Shown here one piece after another: positions 40,579-49,230 of a DNA stretch of 54,719 bases. Both the position numbers and the translations under genes were made by a program. The DNA comes from a virus. Within the stretch, counting starts at the first letter, position 1; each line of letters starts with the position of its first letter. The notes under the pieces were generated by a model. The model did not search any database. It worked only from the letters and a program-made list of their open reading frames with translations, and had not been told where the DNA came from. Where the stretch lies: IMG/VR virus record IMGVR_UViG_3300042691_012197, positions 1-54,719 of that record; one strand, written 5' to 3'.

Positions 40579-40950
40579 TTAACCTTCTATTTTAATTGTT
40601 GCAGTTTTTATTATATGTATGGTTCCTATTATATCACCTGGGTTTACTGAGAATGACGTATACTTATTATTTACTAACCCTAGTACAACCTCACCAGTAG
40701 ACTCAGAGTCTAATATTGTTATCCCGTTTACCAATGATACGTTACTATTTAGTGATAAGAGTGGATCTATAGACAGTAAGCCTATATGACCTTCTGGAAG
40801 TGAGATTTTAATACCTGTTGGTATTACTACTGTTGTACCCATACCTATTAATACTGGTAGATTTATACCAGCTGTAACTACGATTTGAGAATCATCTGGT
40901 CGTATTATATGATCCATATGATTAGCTAATTTAGTTATTTTTACTTTCAT
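40579..40950 (-). CDS. dUTPase-like protein
   Basis: 123 residues. TTVVIPTGIKISLPEGHIGLL (about 38-58) fits the dUTPase/dCTP deaminase beta-fold around motifs 1 and 2. NGITILDSESTGEVVLGLVN (about 75-94) fits motif 3, and PGDIIGTIHII motif 4. Several canonical active-site residues are altered and the glycine-rich motif 5 is missing, so catalysis is uncertain. Module A lacks it. Confidence 0.65.
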   Translation of the reverse strand: MKVKITKLANHMDHIIRPDDSQIVVTAGINLPVLIGMGTTVVIPTGIKISLPEGHIGLLSIDPLLSLNSNVSLVNGITILDSESTGEVVLGLVNNKYTSFSVNPGDIIGTIHIIKTATIKIEG

Positions 40951-41129
40951 GTATTATACTCCTCTATATAACCTAATTTAATTAGCGACTTAACTACCAG
41001 CGCGTGTGATCCGCTGTGACTTAACATTAAGTAACTAAAATCGTTACTTGTAAACTGATTGATTACTTTGTATTCTTTTTTATTTATAGTGCGTACACTA
41101 CCAACTTTATATACAAAAACCTTTGTCAT
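40947..41129 (-). CDS. Hypothetical small protein
   Basis: 60 residues (MTKVFVYKVGSVRTINKKEY..., ending LGYIEEYNT), basic at first, perhaps a small beta-alpha fold. Four-base overlap with the dUTPase-like gene. Function unknown. Confidence 0.5.
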   Translation of the reverse strand: MTKVFVYKVGSVRTINKKEYKVINQFTSNDFSYLMLSHSGSHALVVKSLIKLGYIEEYNT

Positions 41130-41131
41130 GA

Positions 41132-41299
41132 TTACTCCTTGAAGCCTAGTCTACGAGCTTCCTCTACTACTGCCTCCTGTCCGTACTCTACTTCTAAGTT
41201 TACTACATAGTCTATTGTGCGCTTATCAACTAAGTAAGTAAACATTTTGTCATATGTTAGACGTGTAATAAAACGTTTCTGATTTGTAAAAACTGTCAT
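41132..41299 (-). CDS. Small conserved phage protein (EA..LGF family)
   Basis: 55 residues. KMFTYLVDKRTIDYVVNLEV then EYGQEAVVEEARRLGFKE aligns with 2360-2506 and the C-terminal half of 2137-2358. It lies in the same place, just after the exonuclease gene. GGAG precedes the ATG. Function unknown. Confidence 0.6.
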   Translation of the reverse strand: MTVFTNQKRFITRLTYDKMFTYLVDKRTIDYVVNLEVEYGQEAVVEEARRLGFKE

Positions 41300-41303
41300 G
41301 GCT

Positions 41304-42056
41304 TTACTCCTTTATATTAAAATATTTTGAGCATGATTTGCATAATAGGATCTGCTTACGTCCCGTCTTGTTATAGTATGATCCACGTTTAATAACATCG
41401 TGTGATGAGCAGTGTGGGCATAGGTTTGGCGCATCTACTGCAAATAGATTGCTGTTGATCTTTGTATCTACGTATGGTAATAATCTAATAAATACTTTCT
41501 CAAGAAGCTCTACGTCTACTTTATTGTATTCGGCCATCTTCTTAATTGCCTCGAGATCGCCATTAGCACATCGTACCCAATCCATAGCTTCCATCTTGTT
41601 TTTGACACCCTCACCTAACCAATACCCTATATGATCTAGTTTATTAGTATTTAGTTTGAAATGTTTCTTAACTAATTTGTATGTATCTATAGACTGCACA
41701 GGTTTTAGTGGATCTAACCCGTTAAGTAATACCCTAGAGTTAAACATCTTAATATCATGCTTATCTCCATAATGAGCTACAGTGTAGTCAGCCTCGTTAT
41801 ATATCTTAGCGAAAGCTTTGATTACTTCACTATCGTCATAGGGATCTTTCTTAAGATTCTTAGGGAAGTCAGCTGTAGATATTACCTGTGCTTCGCCTTC
41901 TTCAAACCACTTGTATGCTATAGATATTATAGAGTGTGTCTTCTCTATAAAAGGTAGCGTACCCATAGGTCCATTATAGACATTAAAGAAGTATCCTCTA
42001 TTAGGTAAATTCTCAATATCCCATATTAATATTTTAGGTTTATTAATTGTTGTCAT
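41304..42056 (-). CDS. DEDDy 3'-5' exonuclease with zinc ribbon (module B)
   Basis: 250 residues from the ATG at 42056, chosen because AAGGAG is correctly spaced and the start matches the module A protein. Exonuclease motifs: DIENLP near 11, AHYGDKHDIKMFNSR near 92, YNKVDVELLE near 174. The C-terminal zinc ribbon has CPHC and CKSC pairs. Same role as 2503-3261. Confidence 0.8.
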   Translation of the reverse strand: MTTINKPKILIWDIENLPNRGYFFNVYNGPMGTLPFIEKTHSIISIAYKWFEEGEAQVISTADFPKNLKKDPYDDSEVIKAFAKIYNEADYTVAHYGDKHDIKMFNSRVLLNGLDPLKPVQSIDTYKLVKKHFKLNTNKLDHIGYWLGEGVKNKMEAMDWVRCANGDLEAIKKMAEYNKVDVELLEKVFIRLLPYVDTKINSNLFAVDAPNLCPHCSSHDVIKRGSYYNKTGRKQILLCKSCSKYFNIKE

Positions 42057-42222
42057 TGTTGTTCTCCTTAGCATTATATCTATTGTACTTCTGTATTCTA
42101 TAATTGTCAAGATTTATTATCTCAGCACCTAAATACTTCTTAGTTACTGGGTTTGTTTGTATTGTTGACAGCATAGATAGCTGCATCTTTAGTAAGTATT
42201 CCATAATCATAAACCAGTACAT
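42043..42222 (-). CDS. Possible small protein between helicase and exonuclease
   Basis: 59 residues (MYWFMIMEYLLKMQLSMLST..., ending AKENNNDNN). The start is coupled to the helicase stop (TAATG) with GGGAGG upstream. The reading frame runs through the exonuclease promoter and overlaps its start. No homologue in module A. It could be spurious. Confidence 0.4.
   Translation of the reverse strand: MYWFMIMEYLLKMQLSMLSTIQTNPVTKKYLGAEIINLDNYRIQKYNRYNAKENNNDNN
42082..42110 (-). promoter_or_regulatory. Sigma70-type promoter for module B exonuclease genes
   Basis: Minus strand: TTGACA (42110-42105), a 17-base spacer, TACAAT (42087-42082). It is at the same place as the module A promoter 3285-3312 but lacks the TG extension. 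Confidence 0.65.
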
Positions 42223-43877
42223 TAGAAACCTCCCTTACTTTCTACGGAAGCTTCTACAAGCTTACATCCGTTTGTTGTTTTAAACCCAATAGTTCTTCCT
42301 AAACTTCCCTGCCTACTCTTTATAACTTCCACCACGAATGTTCCTGGTACATCATCGTAATAATCTGCTTCTATCTTCTCTCTAGGATTGTCTGGGTCTT
42401 TTACTTGTTTTACTGTTCCTGTAACTCTAGCTGATTCCTTATTCCACACTTTTAATATAAGCGCTGCTGTGAATGATATATCTTTACTCTCACGTGCTTG
42501 ATCTTGGAATGGGGTATCGCCAGAGGTAAGCTGTGATCCACCTACTATAATATACTTAAACTCATTTGCTAGTTGTCTAAATTTCTCCACTATGTTCTTA
42601 ACTTCTAAGTATCTTTCCTGCCTACCTCTGTTCGCCGGTACTAACTGTAGGTAATCTATGAATATAACCACTTTGCGCTTAAGCGCTGCTAAATATCTTA
42701 TTGTCTCCTCAACTTCTTCCACACCTACGTCAGCATCTGTTATGAATAACCTATCTTGTTGGATGTATTTATTTACTTCATCAACTTCTGGTAATTCATT
42801 ATTCTGTATCTTTTGTTTATATACTAAGTCATCTTTATAACCTACTGGATCAAAGGCTGTACCATTTAGGGTCTTTATCAACCTTAGTATAATCTCATCA
42901 TTAGGCATCTCGTAAGATAGGTATATACATGCTGTATTAGTCTGTCTTAAAAGATTTGCCATCATGTTTATTTGGAATAGTGACTTACCGTGGTTGGTAC
43001 GTCCTGGTATTACTACTAATCCGTGAGTCGGTAGCTTAATATACTTATCCATGCCTGGCCATCCTAGAGATAATCCTTCTTCGATATTCTCAAACATTGA
43101 TTGTACATTATCGGTATCTATTATACCTCTAAGCATTGGCTTAGCTACATTCTTACGTGTCTTGTATATCTCAGCTATTGTATCCAAAGATAAGTTATCT
43201 GCTAGATCTGTCTTTGGTGGTAAGCTACTCACATCTACTAAGTAGATACTCTTACTTTTTAATACTCCGGCTAGTTTATTCATTGCGTCCTTACCGGCTG
43301 GATCGTTATCTGGCCATAGTACTATATCCCTATTATCGATTTTGGCCCAATCCGCTAATAAGACTGCTGTCGCACCACCTTTCCAGCTAACAACGTCAGC
43401 CTTAGTGAATATTTTAGCGGCTGCATCAGCTGCTTTCTCACCCTCTACCACTAGTACAGGGCGACCATCATCATGCAGGAACTCTGATCTGTACAAGAAA
43501 GGTCCCTTGGTATCTGATGTTACCCACCCCTCATCGGTAAGTATGAATGGGCGTATCCACTTATCATCTCCAGATCCACGTCTAGCTATCAACATTACGC
43601 ATTTGTTATCTTTGTAATACTTATGGAATATAGTATCCTCTGATTCAAAGGGTACTTCCCCATCAGGTATTTCGATAGCGTCTGTAATCTGGACTTTTTC
43701 TATCTCATCCTTATCCATGACTATCCTCTCCTTTGTTTGTATGAATTCTTTATAGCCGCAGTGAAAGCACTTGTAGCTATATCCGGATTCAAATTCTATT
43801 ACTGAGCATGTAGCTAGATGTTTCTTCTTTCTTGAAGATGCACATTTAGGACATTGCTGTAGGGTTTTATTCAACAT
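42222..43877 (-). CDS. T7 gp4-like primase-helicase (module B)
   Basis: 551 residues, the same length as 3313-4968 and very similar throughout. Zinc domain CPKC/CFHCGY, TOPRIM VVEGEKAADAA and WPDNDPAG, Walker A GRTNHGKS near 292, Walker B VIFIDYLQLV near 399, GGSQL near 435. Start MLNKTLQQCPKC. It overlaps the 65-residue gene by 11 bases. Confidence 0.95.
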   Translation of the reverse strand: MLNKTLQQCPKCASSRKKKHLATCSVIEFESGYSYKCFHCGYKEFIQTKERIVMDKDEIEKVQITDAIEIPDGEVPFESEDTIFHKYYKDNKCVMLIARRGSGDDKWIRPFILTDEGWVTSDTKGPFLYRSEFLHDDGRPVLVVEGEKAADAAAKIFTKADVVSWKGGATAVLLADWAKIDNRDIVLWPDNDPAGKDAMNKLAGVLKSKSIYLVDVSSLPPKTDLADNLSLDTIAEIYKTRKNVAKPMLRGIIDTDNVQSMFENIEEGLSLGWPGMDKYIKLPTHGLVVIPGRTNHGKSLFQINMMANLLRQTNTACIYLSYEMPNDEIILRLIKTLNGTAFDPVGYKDDLVYKQKIQNNELPEVDEVNKYIQQDRLFITDADVGVEEVEETIRYLAALKRKVVIFIDYLQLVPANRGRQERYLEVKNIVEKFRQLANEFKYIIVGGSQLTSGDTPFQDQARESKDISFTAALILKVWNKESARVTGTVKQVKDPDNPREKIEADYYDDVPGTFVVEVIKSRQGSLGRTIGFKTTNGCKLVEASVESKGGF

Positions 43878-44064
43878 AAATTTTACCAGCTAACTTACGT
43901 GCTCTTATAGATAGTACTTTAGATCTTTCCATCAATAGTTCTACATCTATGATTGCACTTGGGTTATCCTCATTTATAGCTCTAGATGCTCGTATTGCAT
44001 CATCGACTGTTGTTTTCAACTCTGAGAGTAAAGTCTCTAGTGAGTATTGTTTAACTGTTTTCAT
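43867..44064 (-). CDS. Small helical protein between SpeD-like and primase genes (module B)
   Basis: 65 residues (MKTVKQYSLETLLSELKTTV..., ending RKLAGKIYVE), helical and mixed-charge. It is the positional counterpart of 4952-5131 without convincing sequence similarity. Four-base overlap with the SpeD-like gene. Function unknown. Confidence 0.6.
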   Translation of the reverse strand: MKTVKQYSLETLLSELKTTVDDAIRASRAINEDNPSAIIDVELLMERSKVLSIRARKLAGKIYVE

Positions 44065-44447
44065 TTTATTCTAACTGTACGATTCTCTATCTCGCCAGTT
44101 TCCCTATCAATTATTATTGCTTCGGCTATTAGGCTTCCCATATAATCGTATATGTGTTCGAATACAATGTCAATATCAAAATCTCTGCAGCTATATACGT
44201 CCATCATTAGTAAGTTTTCCTTATCCCATATATGATATGCTATATGTGACGTAGCTAGGTTTACAGATCCGGTTAATCCTTCGTTTCCTTCCTCGGATAC
44301 ATATACTGATCTGGCTGGAGTTACTTGTACCATTCCTATTTTCTCTATAAGGGATACCATGAATGTATTTCCTTGTGATTCAGATGTTATAGGTAAGGTT
44401 ACTTTAGCCTTTATTACTAAGTGTTTGTGTATTGGTTTGAATGCCAT
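44061..44447 (-). CDS. S-adenosylmethionine decarboxylase-like protein (module B)
   Basis: 128 residues. NLATSHIAYHIW and MDVYSC keep the cleavage serine, histidine and cysteine of SpeD, as in 5134-5529. GNEGLTGSVNLATSH is nearly the same in both modules, so the active-site region is under strong selection. It sits between primase and polymerase genes as in module A. Confidence 0.75.
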   Translation of the reverse strand: MAFKPIHKHLVIKAKVTLPITSESQGNTFMVSLIEKIGMVQVTPARSVYVSEEGNEGLTGSVNLATSHIAYHIWDKENLLMMDVYSCRDFDIDIVFEHIYDYMGSLIAEAIIIDRETGEIENRTVRIK

Positions 44448-44456
44448 GTTGTCCTC

Positions 44457-44681
44457 CTATTTATTAATTTTAGATACCATGTTATTAAAGATAGCGTCAA
44501 CTTTCTCTAACTGAGATAAGCTAGTGTGTTCGTTATGTACTATGTTTAAATGATATTTTATAAAACTTTTTAATGCTTTATTTTTTGGAGAAAAATCTTC
44601 TAGGGTATTTACGTTTTTATAAATAGAGCCTAAGATGGTTTTGATTCTGTTCTCGCTAGGTGTTTCTATTATATTTTTCAT
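44457..44681 (-). CDS. Hypothetical protein, module B only
   Basis: 74 residues (MKNIIETPSENRIKTILGSI..., ending IFNNMVSKINK), helical and basic. It reads as more AT-rich in codon choice than its neighbours, which hints at separate acquisition. CAGGAGA precedes the ATG; its promoter is at 44707-44735. Confidence 0.5.
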   Translation of the reverse strand: MKNIIETPSENRIKTILGSIYKNVNTLEDFSPKNKALKSFIKYHLNIVHNEHTSLSQLEKVDAIFNNMVSKINK

Positions 44682-44706
44682 TGTTGTTCTCCTGGGTTAT
44701 GATTTA

Positions 44707-44735
44707 AGGATACTACGCAATAAAACCGGTGTCAA
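44707..44735 (-). promoter_or_regulatory. Sigma70-type promoter for SpeD-like/primase genes (module B)
   Basis: Minus strand: TTGACA (44735-44730), a 17-base spacer, TATCCT (44712-44707). It lies between the polymerase stop and the 74-residue gene. Confidence 0.6.
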
Positions 44736-44740
44736 CATAT

Positions 44741-46522
44741 TTAATGAGTTTCTTTCCAAGAATTCCCAACTTTATACTCACCGTCCATTTTACATCTCAT
44801 TTTAAAATCTTCACCGGCCTTAATAATACCATCTCTAAATAATGATCCTATCTTCTCTGCTATCTCTGGTCTGCATTCTATCTGCGCTTCGTCGTGTATG
44901 TTTCCCACGTAGTTGTAATCTGTTCCTAGTAAGAACCCTTCTTTAGTGTATAGCTCATATGAATTTATTAATGCCTGCTTCATTATTATAGCGCCAGCTG
45001 ATTGTATTAAAAGGTTCAAGGCTGAGTATTCTTTTCTCGGATGTAGTGGCCTTCCATCTAAACCATTAAGATATTTCCGTTTTAGAAATACGTTCTGTAC
45101 ATCCTTAAGTAATTCTGAGTATCCAGTGAATTGTTCTTCAATTGTGTGGCGTAGCTGTGTACCAAGACGCATAAGCTTTACCGGATCCCTCTCTGCGACA
45201 CCCATGTCATCGGCCTTAATCTTTCCTAACTTAGCATTACCAGCTCCATACACCAGTGCATATATCATGGTCTTAGCACTATCACGTTTAGCTAATCCTG
45301 CAAGATCTTTGTTACGTGTGTGTACGTCGCCACTTTCTACCTCGATTGCAAATAAGCCTTTATCGTAGAATGATAGATAGTGTCCTAGTACTCTTAGTTC
45401 TAAGGATGATGCGTCACAGCCTACTAGCTTAAAGCCTTCACGAGGCTTCCACAAATCACGCATACGTAAATCCTTTTTATCTACCTGTGCTAGATTAGGT
45501 TTGGAGTGTGTACATCTAGAGGTGTTTGCCCCGTTGGTTATAACATCTCCGTGCACTCTTCCTGTGCGGTGATTAACACACTTAATCCACGCATATTGTC
45601 CGTCGTTTATCATACCTATTTGTTTCTGAAGTCTAAACATTCTCGCAGCAATAGCAGATGATTCAGTACCTATAGAGTCTAGGATTTTCTCATTAATTTC
45701 TGGCTGTCCTGCTTCGGTAAACTCTTTTGGTACCCACCCTAATTCCTTGAAGTATGCTATTAATTGTAGTCTACTGGTTGGATTAGGGTCAGTAAATTTA
45801 AACTCCTTAGTTACTACCTTTTTGTTAGAAGTATATGTATATGAGGTATCATTCTCTGACAGAAGGGCACCTTTCTTAATGACTGTTTTATAATGCGTTA
45901 AATCCTTTTGTGCTGGCATTAATGAACTTAATTTCTCTCTGAGTTCTTGGTACTCTATATTTAATTCGTCGTATAACTTCTTAGCTCCATCTACGTCTAA
46001 CGTGAATCCAGCCATGATTTGTTGGTTAATTAGATAGGCGAACTTGTGCTCTATGGTTATGAAGGTAGCGTTGATATCTACTTCAGATATAAGATGGTTA
46101 TAAAGTTTTTCGGTTACTACTACGTCCTGTATACAATACTTCACCATTTCTTCAGAGTATTGACTAAAATCATTAAACTCCGATTTATGTACGCCTAATC
46201 TTTGTCCCCAAGCGTTAAGGCTATGTCCGTTCTCCCGATCTGGGAGTAAGGCCCTACTTATTAGTATAGTATCAACTACTTTGGTAAAGTCATACTTTAC
46301 ATTATACAATCTTTTTAAACAAGGTAGGTCGTACATCATTATGTTATGACCAACTATCCTATCAGCTTTATCTAATATAGATTGTAATTCTACTAAGTGC
46401 TCTGGGTTCTTAAATGGTGTGAAGGTTCTTGTGGCTGTACCATTGCTGACTACTACGCACCAAACATCTGTAGCGTCTAAGAGTAATCCGTTTGCCTCAA
46501 TGTCTAGAAAGTATGTCTTCAT
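44741..46522 (-). CDS. T7-like family A DNA polymerase (module B)
   Basis: 593 residues. Exonuclease DIEANG near 6, GHNIMMYDLP near 58 and YCIQDV near 130. Polymerase motif A GCDASSLELRVLGHY, O-helix KTMIYALVYGAG (tyrosine at the position of E. coli Phe762), LIQSAGAIIMKQAL, motif C IHDEAQIE. It is the full-length homologue of 5598-7382. The gene follows erf by 20 bases. Confidence 0.95.
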   Translation of the reverse strand: MKTYFLDIEANGLLLDATDVWCVVVSNGTATRTFTPFKNPEHLVELQSILDKADRIVGHNIMMYDLPCLKRLYNVKYDFTKVVDTILISRALLPDRENGHSLNAWGQRLGVHKSEFNDFSQYSEEMVKYCIQDVVVTEKLYNHLISEVDINATFITIEHKFAYLINQQIMAGFTLDVDGAKKLYDELNIEYQELREKLSSLMPAQKDLTHYKTVIKKGALLSENDTSYTYTSNKKVVTKEFKFTDPNPTSRLQLIAYFKELGWVPKEFTEAGQPEINEKILDSIGTESSAIAARMFRLQKQIGMINDGQYAWIKCVNHRTGRVHGDVITNGANTSRCTHSKPNLAQVDKKDLRMRDLWKPREGFKLVGCDASSLELRVLGHYLSFYDKGLFAIEVESGDVHTRNKDLAGLAKRDSAKTMIYALVYGAGNAKLGKIKADDMGVAERDPVKLMRLGTQLRHTIEEQFTGYSELLKDVQNVFLKRKYLNGLDGRPLHPRKEYSALNLLIQSAGAIIMKQALINSYELYTKEGFLLGTDYNYVGNIHDEAQIECRPEIAEKIGSLFRDGIIKAGEDFKMRCKMDGEYKVGNSWKETH

Positions 46523-46542
46523 GGTACAACCTTATAAGTTAT

Positions 46543-47013
46543 TTAGAAGTCGAAGCCGTCTCCTGTTGGTGCAAAGGCTTTATCTGATTTTTTAAATCCA
46601 GGTGCCTGGGCTACTGACTTAACTGCGGCTTGTCTTCCCATTGCCTTTTCTCCGTCATCATCTTCAGCAGGAATGCCTAACATTGCCTGTAGTCCGTATC
46701 TTCTAGCGTATGTTATTGCACTACCTAAGGCCTGTGGGTCGTTCTGTTTAGCTACAACTACGGGCGTGGTACCAGATATAAACTCACCACTTTCGTGTAC
46801 TAGCGTTGTCTCTACTCCTGCTTCTGTTACTATCTGTAGGAACGCGATTCCGTTTTTAAGTAATGGCTCTTTGACTACAGAGACTACCTCTGCTAAGTCG
46901 GCGTATTTAGATTTAAAGAATGGGTTAGCTGCATCTTTCTTAGCTGATCCCATTGCTAGCTGTGCTTTTACTAGAGCGGTAGCTAACTTACCTATTGATT
47001 CACTTCTATTCAT
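46543..47013 (-). CDS. erf: ERF-family single-strand annealing protein (module B)
   Basis: 156 residues. NPFFKSKYADL, GIAFLQIV and DPQALGSAITYARRYGLQA match 7517-7960 almost word for word. The C-terminal linker is longer and ends DGFDF, an acidic-aromatic tip that could contact SSB or other replication proteins. Confidence 0.9.
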   Translation of the reverse strand: MNRSESIGKLATALVKAQLAMGSAKKDAANPFFKSKYADLAEVVSVVKEPLLKNGIAFLQIVTEAGVETTLVHESGEFISGTTPVVVAKQNDPQALGSAITYARRYGLQAMLGIPAEDDDGEKAMGRQAAVKSVAQAPGFKKSDKAFAPTGDGFDF

Positions 47014-47022
47014 AGTTTCCCC

Positions 47023-47607
47023 CTATAATATTTTTACTCTGTTATGTCCTATTCTCTCACGAATCTCAGTAGATGTCAAGATAATATCCATACCATTAAT
47101 GTATGCGAACTTCTGTTCTTCTGTGAGTGCTTTACGTGCTGATGTACTATTTAGTAAGTACTTGTTAAATGCTGTATTAAATTTAGGCTCAGTTACTAAT
47201 AGCCCATCCCTATCTGCTATACGTGGGGTGTGGAATAGAACCACTGCTGGACTATTTATGTATATATGATCTGCGTGAGCTAGTATGATTGCCCCGGCAG
47301 ACATTACATATTTAGGTACAATGATATCGAAGCTTCCTGTAATGCTTCTCAGTAGAGCAATTACATCTACCATAGATTCTAATTCTCCGCCATAAGTAGT
47401 TAGATTAATGCAGGGTTTGGAAACCTTTCCCAACAGCTGTTTCTTTACACTATCTACCATTTGCTGGTTTACCTCACCATTATATATTACACATGAATTA
47501 GCATCGATAGGCTCTGGCTCGGCGTATTGATAAGCAGTATAAAGCATTGATGTGGATATTGCCACTGCGCTTACTAATACTATTGCTTGTTTGAATATTG
47601 TATTCAT
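47023..47607 (-). CDS. Membrane-anchored ClpP-class serine protease (module B)
   Basis: 194 residues: an N-terminal transmembrane helix (about 6-28), then a ClpP/crotonase-like domain with NLTTYGGELESMVDV, YVMSAGAIIL (candidate serine) and VLFHTPRI (candidate histidine). It is the homologue of 8141-8770. Both lie just after erf and before the conserved helical gene, so the membrane form is ancestral to both modules and distinct from the soluble ClpP at 49231. Confidence 0.65.
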   Translation of the reverse strand: MNTIFKQAIVLVSAVAISTSMLYTAYQYAEPEPIDANSCVIYNGEVNQQMVDSVKKQLLGKVSKPCINLTTYGGELESMVDVIALLRSITGSFDIIVPKYVMSAGAIILAHADHIYINSPAVVLFHTPRIADRDGLLVTEPKFNTAFNKYLLNSTSARKALTEEQKFAYINGMDIILTSTEIRERIGHNRVKIL

Positions 47608-47615
47608 ATTATCCT

Positions 47616-47882
47616 CTATATCAGAGATCTAACTACTAGATTATCATATAATTTTAAGTAGTCAATATCTATTTGTTTACATATATCTCTTAGATAGTCG
47701 CTATTAAAAAATTCCTTAGCGTCTTTTCTTAGAAATCTATCTGAAGATTGTAAGTCTATTATACCGTAAACAATTACTGCTAACCACAGTCTTTTATATT
47801 CGGATCCGTAATCATCTTGTCTAAGCTGGTTCTTTCTAAGTGTATCTAATATCTCTAGTAAATCGCTTACATTAGTTTTCAT
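47616..47882 (-). CDS. Conserved hypothetical helical protein (module B)
   Basis: 88 residues from the ATG at 47882. This start is chosen because GAGGAT precedes it; the frame to 47903 would begin at the transcription start. KRLWLAVIVYGIIDL, LRKDAKEFF and ICKQIDID match 8763-9050. Function unknown. Confidence 0.6.
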   Translation of the reverse strand: MKTNVSDLLEILDTLRKNQLRQDDYGSEYKRLWLAVIVYGIIDLQSSDRFLRKDAKEFFNSDYLRDICKQIDIDYLKLYDNLVVRSLI

Positions 47883-47911
47883 CTTATATATCCTCATGTA
47901 CATATAACTAT

Positions 47912-47938
47912 ATTATATCAGTATGTACAAAAAGTCAA
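47912..47938 (-). promoter_or_regulatory. Sigma70-type promoter for protease/erf genes (module B)
   Basis: Minus strand: TTGACT (47938-47933), a 15-base spacer, TATAAT (47917-47912) with TGA before the -10 box. Confidence 0.7.
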
Positions 47939-47941
47939 GAA

Positions 47942-48595
47942 CTAATTATATAGCAGTTCTATACCGTCGTATATATGCTGTAGGATAATTCTTTTACTAG
48001 GTTGATGCACTACAAAGTTCTTATTATTCTCTAAACAATTCCAAAATCTATTGGTCTCTTCTAGTATAAGATCATGTATTATTTTATTAGGTTGTATCTC
48101 ATATCCTATTCCAGGAAATGGGGCGGTAAGGCTTAGACAAGCCAGGATACCTGACTTATATCCACTAATCATTAATTGAGTCTGTACCTGTAGAATGTAT
48201 GCAATGGGTGGATTTGAATCCCACTCACGTATTTTCTCTATTGTAGTCTTAGCCTCTACTATATGATTACCTTCTTCACTAATTATATAGCCATCTAAGC
48301 TTGCCGATATCTTAACGGTATCATGCGCAATCATTACTACATTACCGTCTCCGGGTTGTTTAGCAATAATACCTCGTTCACGTAAATCCATAAATACAGA
48401 ACTCTCAAAGATTCTTCCTGCGCGCATATGTATACTATCAAATGGCGGCTCAGGTATGAGTTTGGATTTGATTAGTTTATTGGCTGACTTATATGGATTC
48501 AATCCAAATAAAGATGCAACTTCGGTAGCAGTTAAATACTGTCTACGTTTGTGTAGCCACTCTGGAGAACCGTTGGTAAATTTAAATACTTGCAT
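47942..48595 (-). CDS. YqaJ-type exonuclease (module B)
   Basis: 217 residues, the same length as 9771-10424. NGSPEWLHKRRQYLTATEVA, LFGLNPYKSANK, ISASLDG near 122 and VEAKTT near 135. It is a 5'-3' exonuclease partner of ERF. It is read divergently from the DUF1064 gene. Confidence 0.9.
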   Translation of the reverse strand: MQVFKFTNGSPEWLHKRRQYLTATEVASLFGLNPYKSANKLIKSKLIPEPPFDSIHMRAGRIFESSVFMDLRERGIIAKQPGDGNVVMIAHDTVKISASLDGYIISEEGNHIVEAKTTIEKIREWDSNPPIAYILQVQTQLMISGYKSGILACLSLTAPFPGIGYEIQPNKIIHDLILEETNRFWNCLENNKNFVVHQPSKRIILQHIYDGIELLYN

Positions 48596-48656
48596 CCTAC
48601 CCCATTTGTATGGTAATATGTATCATCACTATTCAGTGTAACACAGAGGATGTATA

Positions 48657-49031
48657 ATGTCAACAAGATTTACTAAACGATCTAGATTTAATAACGTAAA
48701 GGTTACTGTTAATGGTCGTAAGTATGACTCAAGGTCTGAGGCTGAGTACGCAATGACACTAGTGAGGATGCTAGAGCTTAAGCAGATAAAAAGTATCAAG
48801 GAACAAGTAAGATATGCATTACCTAATATGGATGGTAAGTTAAAGATGGCTTACATTGCAGATTTTGTAGTTATAGGTAATAGTGGTAAGGAATATATAA
48901 TAGATGTCAAGGGTATGTTAACTCCTGAGATGAAGGTCAAGATGGCGTATTTTCAAACATATCACAATAAAAAAGTCCAGCTGGTTTTTACAACTGGACC
49001 TAAAGCTTTCGATGTATCGTTCTTAATATAA
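48657..49031 (+). CDS. DUF1064 nuclease, probable Holliday junction resolvase (module B)
   Basis: 124 residues. YDSRSEAEYAMTL, IKEQVRYALPNMDG, YIADFVV and DVKGMLTPEMKVK match 9114-9488. AGAGGAT lies before the ATG. It is again the only rightward gene within leftward neighbours, but it sits after YqaJ here and before it in module A. Confidence 0.8.
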   Translation: MSTRFTKRSRFNNVKVTVNGRKYDSRSEAEYAMTLVRMLELKQIKSIKEQVRYALPNMDGKLKMAYIADFVVIGNSGKEYIIDVKGMLTPEMKVKMAYFQTYHNKKVQLVFTTGPKAFDVSFLI

Positions 49032-49133
49032 TTTAATACCAAACGTAATTGCTAGATAGAGGAATGTTATCATACCTACTATATAGGATGGTAATATAAT
49101 AAACACTAGTATATTTCTTAATTTAGTTATCAT
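49023..49133 (-). CDS. 36-residue membrane peptide
   Basis: MITKLRNILVFIILPSYIVG... ending FGIKLY: two short hydrophobic stretches. It is coupled to the upstream peptide by ATGA and overlaps the convergent DUF1064 gene by nine bases. Function unknown. Confidence 0.45.
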   Translation of the reverse strand: MITKLRNILVFIILPSYIVGMITFLYLAITFGIKLY

Positions 49134-49228
49134 TGTATAAGCCCTGATAAAATTATAAACATTACTATATAAGTGAATGAGGATACTAAGAACATCAAAA
49201 ACATTATATATTCATTTCTATTATCCAT
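49130..49228 (-). CDS. 32-residue membrane peptide
   Basis: MDNRNEYIMFLMFLVSSFTY... ending LSGLIQ: one transmembrane helix after a polar start. The ATG is two bases after the ClpP stop, with AGAGG inside the clpP end. It may belong to the clpP transcript. Confidence 0.45.
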   Translation of the reverse strand: MDNRNEYIMFLMFLVSSFTYIVMFIILSGLIQ

Positions 49229-49230
49229 AA

